DNA from: Bacillota bacterium
GTDB taxonomy: Bacteria; Bacillota; Clostridia; Lachnospirales; Lachnospiraceae
Direction of reading: 5' to 3'
Assembly: GCA_017861355.1 (NCBI GenBank)
Contig: JAGFXQ010000270.1
Coordinates: 1 to 5,021, forward strand
Length of the DNA stretch: 5,021 bases
Part shown: positions 1 through 5,021 of the stretch, piece after piece
Numbering within the stretch: position 1 is the first letter of the stretch
Layout: every line of letters begins with the position of its first letter
Notes under the pieces: generated by a model
What the model saw: the letters and a program-made list of their open reading frames with translations, nothing else
What the model was told of the DNA's origin: nothing
The model's database searches: none
Program-made: the position numbers and the translations under genes

Positions 1-70
1 GTATACAAGATGAAATGATAAATCATTTCACTTTGGCGTATACAAGATGAAATGATAAATCATTTCACTT
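1..70. repeat. Two tandem copies of a 33-base palindromic repeat
   Basis: Two identical 33-base copies occupy 1-33 and 38-70, separated by the four bases TGGC. Each begins with GTATACAAGA and contains a perfect inverted repeat, TGAAATGAT / ATCATTTCA, around a two-base AA centre. It is extended by AAG / CTT with one bulged A. On the minus strand they lie just after the T-box terminator and before the regulated gene, which is off the window. Neither copy is followed by a run of T on either strand, so they are not obvious intrinsic terminators. The array may continue beyond the left edge. Function is unknown; they could be a REP-like repeat, an RNA processing or stability element, or an operator. 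Confidence 0.9.
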
Positions 71-75
71 GTCTT

Positions 76-119
76 AAATAAAAAAAGCCCCCATCTTTAA
101 ATGTATTTAAAGACGAGAG
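76..119 (-). terminator. Intrinsic terminator of the T-box leader
   Basis: Read on the minus strand, bases 119-106 pair with 101-88 to give a 14-bp stem (several G-U pairs) with a four-base loop. It is followed by seven U and then AUUU (86-76). The 5' arm of this stem continues directly from the T-box sequence, the arrangement in which T-box pairing with uncharged tRNA excludes the terminator. Confidence 0.9.
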
Positions 120-391
120 GTGCTCCCGTGGTACCACTTTAATTTACCTTTATTAATCATAAAGGCCTTAGCCGCTGCAATTACTACAGCGTTGCAATAT
201 AACGGTTGCTACCGTCGCAGCCTAAGATTACTCCTCGGTGCACAGCTCCAAGACCATCTTCCACAGTATCGGCAAGTTTACCTGGGATGGTAAACCGGAG
301 TTTCCTCCCTCTCCCCTTCTCAACCTAAGCGGGGTTCTCTGTCAAGTGCTTTGCTGTGTACTCTTCTTTTCATTGCTTTTACCCTGTATTT
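76..391 (-). promoter_or_regulatory. T-box tRNA-sensing leader (riboswitch), gene off window to the left
   Basis: The minus strand carries the T-box core AAAGTGGTACCACGGGAGC (140-122), which pairs with the tRNA acceptor end and forms the antiterminator. Upstream parts are also visible. The distal arm of stem I has the AGAGA motif (340-336), a CCCC/GGGG stem (334-331 with 316-313) and a GGTTGAGA loop. The specifier loop is bounded by AGTA (362-359), a CACAG/CTGTG helix (358-354 with 266-262) and AAGA/UCUU (368-365 with 253-250). Two small hairpins lie at 201-216 and 173-191, and stem III is at 165-147 (CCTTTAT/ATAAAGG). Counting from both helices, the specifier triplet is GAU (258-256), which suggests aspartate. 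The base facing the tRNA discriminator is U (UGGU), which would pair best with A73 and only by wobble with the G73 usual for tRNA-Asp, so amino acid identity is not settled. The controlled gene is expected to be an aminoacyl-tRNA synthetase or an amino acid gene. Confidence 0.93.
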
Positions 392-398
392 ATGTCAA

Positions 399-427
399 AG
401 TATACCATGGGAATTAGGCTTTGTCAA
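399..427 (-). promoter_or_regulatory. Promoter of the T-box leader
   Basis: On the minus strand a consensus -35 TTGACA (427-422) is followed after exactly 17 bases by TATACT (404-399). This is a near-perfect vegetative sigma-A promoter placed so that transcription would begin near 391, just upstream of stem I of the T-box leader. The sequence ATACTTTGACA occurs twice here (432-422 and 403-393), so a second TTGACA lies immediately after the -10. Confidence 0.85.
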
Positions 428-502
428 AGTATTTCCTTTTATACATTTTTACTGCTTTGTTTCTGACTTTCTAGTATCAAGATAGATTTAATTTTCAACA
501 CA

Positions 503-511
503 TGCTATAAT
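503..511 (+). promoter_or_regulatory. Extended -10 promoter of the DUF4846-CapA lipoprotein gene
   Basis: TGCTATAAT is a perfect -10 hexamer (506-511) with an upstream TG extension (503-504). The matching -35 position (483-488, TAGATT) is weak, as is common for extended -10 promoters. Transcription would start near 518, leaving a short leader of about 24 bases. GGAG at 533-536, five bases before the ATG at 542, serves as the ribosome binding site. Confidence 0.7.
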
Positions 512-541
512 AAATTCCATATTACGAAGATCGGAGCTGCT

Positions 542-2659
542 ATGAGAAATAGAAGAATAGAAAGTAAAAAAATACACTTCCTATGGAGTGTTATATTAAT
601 AATTGGATTGTCAATACTTACTGTCAGCTGTGATCGTATAGAGAATAATGTATCTTCGGATCCTTCTTCCACGATCAATAGCACGGTAGCTACAATAACT
701 CCCCTACCTTCCGATACGGAAAATTCATTGATTGTAACACCGTCACCAGCGATAAACGAGAAAGCCGTGCACTCTCTGATCGATGAATCAGGGACCAATC
801 TGGAAAACCGGATTCATCCTCCGCAGGGCTATACCCGAGTATCTTCCGTAGATGGCGAAATGGCTGCTTATATAAGGTCGCTTCCCTTAAAAGAGGCGGA
901 TCAAAAGCTTCTGTTGTATAACGGGAAGCCAAAGAACAATCAGGATAACTTTGCAGCAATCTTTGATCTTAGTCTAGGTGATCGGGATTTACAGCAATGT
1001 GCTGATTCCGTCATTCGAATCTATGCTGAATATTACTGGTCCATTAAAGCTTATGATAAAATCGCTTTTCATCTTACCAACGGTTTTCTTATGGAATACA
1101 CCAGGTGGCGAGACGGAGAACGCATTCAAGTCGACGGCAATAACGTCAAGTGGGTCAAAAGTGCTTCTTACGACGATTCTCATCAGGGATTACTGAACTA
1201 TCTTCAAGTGGTTTTTACTTATGCCGGTACTCTGTCTCTTTCATCGGAATGTGATGCAGTCTCTATTAGCGAGCTCTTACCCGGAGATATGTTTCTCAAA
1301 AGCGGTTCCCCTGGTCATTGTGTATTAATCGTTGATATGGCGGTGGACCAGTCTGGCAATAAATGCTATCTGCTGGCGCAGGGTTATATGCCCGCACAGG
1401 ATTTTCATGTGCTTAAGAATCCCCTTCACCCCTTGGACCCATGGTACTATGCCTCCGAGATTTCATTCCCTTTGAATACTCCGGAATTTCAATTTGAAGA
1501 GGGCTCTGCAAGCCGTTGGACGACCTTCCCCTTAGAGAATGCAGATGTCTTACAAAATAGTTCTTCAGGAGAGGAGACAAGCCTGGAAGCCTGGTCCCCT
1601 TCGAATAAAGATAAAGTATCGGACACTTCTCAGGTTACTTTGCTAGCGGTAGGTGATAATTTAATACACATTGAGGTTGTTTTAAGCGGTAAGAAGAAAG
1701 ATGGAAGTCTAAATTATGACCACCTGTATTCGAATCTGAAGGAGGAAATCCGTGGGGCAGATCTGGCCGTCGTGAATCAGGAAACGATTCTGGGAGGCGA
1801 TGACTTTGCTTACTCCGGTTATCCGAACTTCAATTCACCCACACAGATCGGTGATGCCCTTGTGAATGCAGGCTTTGATGTCATCCTGCACGCAACGAAC
1901 CATGCTATGGATATGGGCTTACAAGGGATTGAGAATACCTTAGCTTATTGGAAGACAAAGCCTGAGATTACAATGCTCGGAATGAATGAAACTGCAGAGG
2001 ATCAAGACAAAATTACCATCGTCGAGAAGAATGGAATCAAGCTTGCTCTACTTAATTATACTTACAGTCTGAATGGATATTCTCTTCCGGAGGATAAGCC
2101 CTATCTGGTAAACATGCTGGATAAGAAGAAGATGGCGGAAGATATCAAGAAAGCGGAAGAACAGGCAGACTTTACGATTGTTTTCCCTCATTGGGGATCC
2201 GAATATGTCTACCAGGCGACTTCAATGCAAAAGGATCTTACAGCCTTTTATTATGAACACGGAGTAGACCTGGTGATCGGGGCACACCCCCATGTAATTG
2301 AGCCGGTGGAGTGGATTGAAACCAAGAAAGATCACAGAATGCTTGTATATTATTCCTTGGGGAATTTTATGTCTTATCAGAAGGAAGCCCCCAGAATGTT
2401 AGGTGCCATGGCTGGAGTTACCATAACCAAAGATAGTACCGGAACCTATATCAGCAAAGCAGATATCACTCCGATTGTTACCCATTATGAGAATGGACCG
2501 GCTGATTTTCATTATGGTATCTATAAGCTGTCAGACTACACTCCCGCACTTGCCAAGCTTCATGGTGTCTCGGATATCGCGAAGAACGGTGCTATGGATT
2601 ATCAAACTACCCTGGATCTTGCCAAGCAGGTATTAGGCTCTTGGTATTCCGAGGAATAG
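542..2659 (+). CDS. Lipoprotein: DUF4846-type domain fused to CapA/PGA_cap domain
   Basis: The 705-residue product opens with a basic N-terminus, a hydrophobic segment (12-27) and a lipobox-like TVSC with Cys30, so it should be exported and lipid-anchored on the outer face of the membrane. A Ser/Thr/Pro-rich linker runs to about 85. Residues about 88-325 match the DUF4846 pattern: RIHPPQGYTRV, LQQCADSVIRIYAEY (150-164), GSPGHC (255-260) and QGYMPAQDFHVLKNP (280-294). After a second polar linker, residues about 363-650 match the CapA/PGA_cap fold, a metallophosphoesterase relative: GDNLIH (371-376), NQET (412-415), NHAMDMG (453-459), HWG (550-552), GAHPHV (580-585) and SLGNF (605-609). CapA relatives take part in poly-gamma-glutamate capsule synthesis in Bacillus, but most homologues are uncharacterised and no capB/capC partners are present here. 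The substrate is therefore unknown. The start at 542 is supported by GGAG five bases upstream and an intact signal peptide. The gene appears monocistronic and converges on galE. Domain calls are from recognised motifs; function is inference. Confidence 0.9.
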   Translation: MRNRRIESKKIHFLWSVILIIGLSILTVSCDRIENNVSSDPSSTINSTVATITPLPSDTENSLIVTPSPAINEKAVHSLIDESGTNLENRIHPPQGYTRVSSVDGEMAAYIRSLPLKEADQKLLLYNGKPKNNQDNFAAIFDLSLGDRDLQQCADSVIRIYAEYYWSIKAYDKIAFHLTNGFLMEYTRWRDGERIQVDGNNVKWVKSASYDDSHQGLLNYLQVVFTYAGTLSLSSECDAVSISELLPGDMFLKSGSPGHCVLIVDMAVDQSGNKCYLLAQGYMPAQDFHVLKNPLHPLDPWYYASEISFPLNTPEFQFEEGSASRWTTFPLENADVLQNSSSGEETSLEAWSPSNKDKVSDTSQVTLLAVGDNLIHIEVVLSGKKKDGSLNYDHLYSNLKEEIRGADLAVVNQETILGGDDFAYSGYPNFNSPTQIGDALVNAGFDVILHATNHAMDMGLQGIENTLAYWKTKPEITMLGMNETAEDQDKITIVEKNGIKLALLNYTYSLNGYSLPEDKPYLVNMLDKKKMAEDIKKAEEQADFTIVFPHWGSEYVYQATSMQKDLTAFYYEHGVDLVIGAHPHVIEPVEWIETKKDHRMLVYYSLGNFMSYQKEAPRMLGAMAGVTITKDSTGTYISKADITPIVTHYENGPADFHYGIYKLSDYTPALAKLHGVSDIAKNGAMDYQTTLDLAKQVLGSWYSEE

Positions 2660-2664
2660 AATCA

Positions 2665-2721
2665 AATAAGGTTGGCCAAAAAGGTATACCACGATTGATA
2701 TACGTTTTAGTCAACCTTATT
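2665..2721. repeat. 57-base imperfect palindrome after the lipoprotein gene
   Basis: AATAAGGTTG (2665-2674) is matched perfectly by CAACCTTATT (2712-2721). Inside these arms, AAAA pairs with TTTT and GTATA with TATAC, around a loop of about ten bases, so the whole block can fold as one long hairpin with two small internal mismatches. It begins six bases after the lipoprotein stop codon. No T-run follows on either strand, so it is a poor intrinsic terminator; it may protect the 3' end of the mRNA or be a decayed repeat element. Confidence 0.8.
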
Positions 2722-2919
2722 CTATAAATCTTCTACCCTCTCGCTTCCCCAACTTCTTCCTCTGGGTAATACCTTCTCCAGTACTAACCTTTTAAAGATT
2801 ATCAAATTTTAGTGATTTTGTCAATAGTTTTAAAATGATTTCGCAATTTTTATGTCATAATGCACTACAAATCAAAAATTGACAGACAAATTATATCAAT
2901 TTCTTAAACTAATTTACAT
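2722..2919. other. AT-rich intergenic stretch, no gene seen
   Basis: This is the middle of the 335-base gap between two convergent genes. It contains no credible coding frame with a ribosome binding site. A minus-strand TTGACA (2824-2819) has possible -10 matches GATAAT (2803-2798, 15-base spacing) or TAATCT (2801-2796, 17-base spacing), neither convincing. An inverted TGTCAAT / ATTGACA pair lies at about 2819-2825 and 2878-2884. Confidence 0.6.
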
Positions 2920-2950
2920 AAAAACCACCACATATTGGGTTGGTTTTTTT
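2920..2950. terminator. Bidirectional intrinsic terminator between convergent genes
   Basis: AAAAACCA (2920-2927) pairs with TGGTTTTT (2941-2948), extended by CC/GG (2928-2929 with 2938-2939) with one bulged T. On the plus strand the stem runs into seven T (2944-2950); on the minus strand it runs into five T. It lies about 45 bases beyond the galE stop codon and about 260 bases beyond the lipoprotein stop codon, so it most clearly serves galE and may also stop read-through from the other side. Confidence 0.75.
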
Positions 2951-2994
2951 ACATGTACAATTAATAGTTCCAACTCTATTCTACCTGTGTTGAA

Positions 2995-4008
2995 TCAATT
3001 CTTATATCCTTTGGGGTATTTGCTCTGCCAGCGGAAGGAGTCCTCACACATCTTATCAATACCCTTCTCTGCTTTCCATCCCAGTTCCTGATAAGCCTTC
3101 GTTGCATCCGCATAGGATACTGCAATATCTCCCGGTCTTCTTGGGGTAACTGCATAAGGTATAGTTTTGTTACATGCTTTTTCGTAATTATGAATGATAT
3201 CAAGCACACTGTAACCAACGCCGGTACCAAGGTTATATACGACAAGACCCGGATTCTGAGTGAGCTTTTCAATTGCTTTAATATGCCCACGTGCCAGATC
3301 CACCACATGAATATAGTCTCTAATTCCGGTTCCGTCCGGTGTATCATAATCATCGCCAAAGACGTTTACCTTCTCCAGTTCACCGATTGCAACCTTGGCT
3401 ACATACGGAACCAGGTTGTTCGGGATACCATTCGGATCTTCCCCAATCTCCCCGCTCTCATGCGCTCCGATCGGATTGAAATAACGAAGGATTGCAATAT
3501 TCCAGGAAGCATCGGATCGATAAAGATCTCGAAGCATCTCTTCGATCATTAGTTTCGTACGTCCATAGGGATTTGTAGCCGATAGAGGCATATCCTCGGT
3601 TACCGGGACTTTCTCCGGATCTCCATAGACCGTTGCTGAGGAGGAGAATACTAAGTTTTTCACATTGTATTCCTGCATTACCTCCAGAAGAGTGATGGTT
3701 CCGCTTAAGTTATTTCGAAAGTATTTGAGTGGTATGGCACAGGATTCACCTACTGCTTTTAAGCCGGCAAAATGAATTACCGAATGAATACCCTCCTGTA
3801 CAAATATATTACTTAGACGTTCTTTATCAAGTATATCCGCTTCATAAAAAGTGATCTTCTTACCGGTTAATTTCTCTACTCTATGTATCGATTCCATGGA
3901 GGAGTTGCTCAGATTATCAGCTACGACCACTTCGTACCCTGCCTGTAATAATTCAAGATTGGTATGACTAGCAATATATCCGGCGCCGCCGGTTACTAAG
4001 ATTTTCAT
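2995..4008 (-). CDS. galE: UDP-glucose 4-epimerase
   Basis: This cytoplasmic NAD-dependent epimerase interconverts UDP-glucose and UDP-galactose (Leloir pathway) and supplies galactose units for envelope polysaccharides. The 337 residues match the usual family length. The N-terminal Rossmann motif reads GGAGYIASHT (7-16), followed by DNLSNSS (31-37), FAGLKAVGES (80-89), the catalytic segment FSSSATVYG (121-129) with Ser123/124, and YGRTK with Tyr148 and Lys152 of the YxxxK motif. RYFNPIGAH (175-183), YNLGTGVGYSV (258-268) and RRPGD (290-294) complete the substrate-binding part. Two details are unusual. The third glycine of GxxGxxG is Ala13. The residue aligned with the E. coli gate Tyr299 is Ser298, a small residue that in other epimerases goes with acceptance of N-acetylated UDP-sugars. 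The ATG at 4008 has AAAGGAG nine bases upstream. It is a single-gene unit with its own promoter and terminator. Confidence 0.97.
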   Translation of the reverse strand: MKILVTGGAGYIASHTNLELLQAGYEVVVADNLSNSSMESIHRVEKLTGKKITFYEADILDKERLSNIFVQEGIHSVIHFAGLKAVGESCAIPLKYFRNNLSGTITLLEVMQEYNVKNLVFSSSATVYGDPEKVPVTEDMPLSATNPYGRTKLMIEEMLRDLYRSDASWNIAILRYFNPIGAHESGEIGEDPNGIPNNLVPYVAKVAIGELEKVNVFGDDYDTPDGTGIRDYIHVVDLARGHIKAIEKLTQNPGLVVYNLGTGVGYSVLDIIHNYEKACNKTIPYAVTPRRPGDIAVSYADATKAYQELGWKAEKGIDKMCEDSFRWQSKYPKGYKN

Positions 4009-4017
4009 TTTCTCCCG

Positions 4018-4024
4018 CTCCTTT
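4018..4024 (-). promoter_or_regulatory. Ribosome binding site of galE
   Basis: AAAGGAG on the minus strand lies nine bases before the galE ATG, and a weaker GGGAG follows closer to the start. It fixes the galE start at 4008. Confidence 0.8.
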
Positions 4025-4046
4025 ACTTATTGTCATTTTATATATC

Positions 4047-4075
4047 ATTGTATCCCATCTCATTTACTTTGCAAA
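4047..4075 (-). promoter_or_regulatory. Promoter of galE
   Basis: On the minus strand TTTGCA (4075-4070) is followed after 17 bases by TACAAT (4052-4047), a good sigma-A -10. Transcription would begin near 4040, giving a leader of roughly 30 bases before the galE start codon. No operator is evident apart from the short palindrome TTTGCAAA over the -35. Confidence 0.7.
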
Positions 4076-4148
4076 GTGTTTTATCAAAATTAATTACATT
4101 ATTTGGTATCTTTTCCAGTAATACTTCCATGCCTTTCAAGATGCACTG

Positions 4149-4157
4149 TGCTAGAAT
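4149..4157 (+). promoter_or_regulatory. Possible extended -10 promoter of the CAP-domain gene
   Basis: TGCTAGAAT matches the -10 consensus in five of six bases and has the TG extension; it closely resembles the TGCTATAAT ahead of the lipoprotein gene. The -35 position is poor. It would give a leader of about 120 bases, within which GAGGTTGG (4195-4202) can pair with CCGACCTC (4249-4256). Confidence 0.4.
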
Positions 4158-4282
4158 CATTCATAAGGCATCCTATGTTCCTCCATTTTCATCCGAGGTT
4201 GGCTGCATACCTAATAGATTCTGTTAATCGATCCTGCAACATATTTAACCGACCTCACCACATCACTCATAAGGAAAATCCT

Positions 4283-5021
4283 ATGCGAAAATATTTTACA
4301 TACAAATACATCCTGCTCTATGGAATACTCTTAATCACAGCAGGTTTCTATCTCAATTATTTTATCCCGAAGCCTTCGAACCAAACTGAGACTTCTCTCA
4401 CAGCAGACTATGTTACACCGACCGTCGCACCCACCCCGGTGATTGATGTTGGAAGCAATGCGGGTGCCATCTTTGTTCGAAATGCTGCCATCGTCATCGG
4501 CGACAGTACGAAGGATCTTATAGAGAAGTTTGGCCGACCGGCACGAATTGCCGTAACCGAGTTTGACTATACCTATTACATATATAATAATGATTATAAG
4601 AAGCTCTTATTCGTTGCCATCCGGGAGGACCAGGTGATCGGCTTTTATACAGATTCTCTTGATTTCAAGTATCAGGGCATCGGCTACGGTGCAACTCTGG
4701 AACAGATTAATCAGTTGCTCAAGGAGAGCTTTTCCCTGTCTGATGTTTTAACAAAAACTCTCTCCGGATATCATGTCTCTATTTTGATGGATACCTTGAA
4801 TACAGATAAAACGGTCGGAATCTATGTTATGTCTGATTCGAGTGAGGCTCGCGATTTTAACCCGAAGGTTATCACCTCCGAAGAACAGCTTGTATATGAT
4901 CTGACTAACTCGGTGCGGGCACGGGTAGGCTTGTCTCCCTTATCCTGGTCCTCCTCTGCCGGTCAGGCAGCAAGAAAACACAGTGAGAATATGGCGGCTA
5001 ATCATTTCTTCGGTCATAATG
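4283..5021 (+). CDS. Membrane-anchored CAP-domain (SCP/YkwD-like) protein, 3' end missing
   Basis: The open frame runs from an ATG with AAGGA seven bases upstream to the right edge without a stop, giving 246 visible residues. Residues about 9-28 form one hydrophobic segment after a basic start, so the protein is either an N-in membrane-anchored protein or carries an uncleaved signal. A Thr/Pro linker (about 45-53) leads to a CAP-associated N-terminal domain (about 65-185): IGDSTKDLIEKFGRPARI (72-89), a Tyr-rich strand, then a second copy-like segment from YGATLEQINQLL (135-146). The CAP domain begins near 203 with LTNSVRARVGLSPLSW (207-222), followed by AARKHSENMA (229-238) and FFGHN (242-246). 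His233 and His245 are the conserved cavity histidines of the family. Bacterial CAP proteins are extracytoplasmic and mostly of unknown role; YkwD of Bacillus is a relative. About 80-100 residues are probably missing. It is divergent from galE. Confidence 0.92.
   Translation, partial: MRKYFTYKYILLYGILLITAGFYLNYFIPKPSNQTETSLTADYVTPTVAPTPVIDVGSNAGAIFVRNAAIVIGDSTKDLIEKFGRPARIAVTEFDYTYYIYNNDYKKLLFVAIREDQVIGFYTDSLDFKYQGIGYGATLEQINQLLKESFSLSDVLTKTLSGYHVSILMDTLNTDKTVGIYVMSDSSEARDFNPKVITSEEQLVYDLTNSVRARVGLSPLSWSSSAGQAARKHSENMAANHFFGHN

Noticed and set aside
1..73. CRISPR-like array
   Set aside because: Only two copies are visible and the interval between them is four bases, far too short for a spacer; no cas genes are present.
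505..959. Minus-strand open frames (505-798 and 690-959)
   Set aside because: They lie opposite the signal peptide and first domain of the lipoprotein, have no ribosome binding site that I can see, and encode no recognisable motif.
978..1196. Open frames on both strands within the lipoprotein gene (978-1196 plus, 989-1183 minus)
   Set aside because: They overlap the strongly conserved DUF4846 segment in other frames and show no family features.
542..2659. Assigning the name capA or pgsA and a capsule role
   Set aside because: Only the C-terminal half matches the family, and no capB, capC or other poly-gamma-glutamate genes are in view, so a gene symbol would overstate the evidence.
2879..3091. 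Plus-strand 70-residue open frame
   Set aside because: It spans the terminator and the galE 3' end, and it has no ribosome binding site.
2976..3552. Open frames overlapping galE (2976-3359 minus, 3190-3552 plus)
   Set aside because: galE is unmistakable in its own frame through this whole stretch; the others are frame shadows.
4030..4227. Plus-strand 65-residue open frame between galE and the CAP gene
   Set aside because: It covers the galE promoter, lacks a ribosome binding site and has no recognisable motif.
1..5021. A new defence or mobile system
   Set aside because: No nuclease, integrase, transposase, toxin-antitoxin pair or phage-like gene is present; the window reads as ordinary chromosome with envelope-related genes.

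Overview
The window looks like chromosome from a low-to-moderate GC Gram-positive anaerobe of the Clostridia, most likely a Lachnospiraceae-type organism. Four things point there: a T-box tRNA-sensing leader, strong GGAG-type ribosome binding sites, a lipoprotein and a membrane-anchored protein with Thr/Pro-rich linkers, and a GalE with the C-terminal style common in that group. The assignment rests on gene style, not on a database match.

Layout. Positions 1-432 are non-coding and read on the minus strand: a TTGACA-17-TATACT promoter drives a full T-box leader (stem I, specifier loop, stem III, T-box sequence, intrinsic terminator). The regulated gene lies off the left edge. Between the T-box terminator and that gene are two tandem copies of a 33-base palindromic repeat (1-70). 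A divergent extended -10 promoter near 506 reads rightward into a 705-residue lipoprotein (542-2659), which fuses an N-terminal DUF4846-type domain to a C-terminal CapA/PGA_cap metallohydrolase-like domain. A 335-base gap (2660-2994) contains a 57-base imperfect palindrome and a bidirectional terminator, and no gene. galE (UDP-glucose 4-epimerase) follows on the minus strand (2995-4008), with a clear ribosome binding site and promoter. The 274-base gap 4009-4282 separates galE from a divergent gene on the plus strand (4283 to beyond the right edge), which encodes a membrane-anchored protein with a CAP-associated N-terminal domain and the start of a CAP/SCP (YkwD-like) domain.

How the genes fit together. 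All three proteins are plausibly linked to the cell envelope: an exported lipoprotein, a sugar-nucleotide epimerase that supplies galactose-type precursors, and an anchored extracytoplasmic CAP protein. They are separate transcription units (convergent, then divergent), so shared location does not prove shared function. I see no mobile element, CRISPR array, tRNA or rRNA. The points most worth following up are the DUF4846-CapA fusion and the possible papain-like active site in its first half, the small gate residue in GalE, the T-box specifier assignment, and the palindromic tandem repeats after the T-box.
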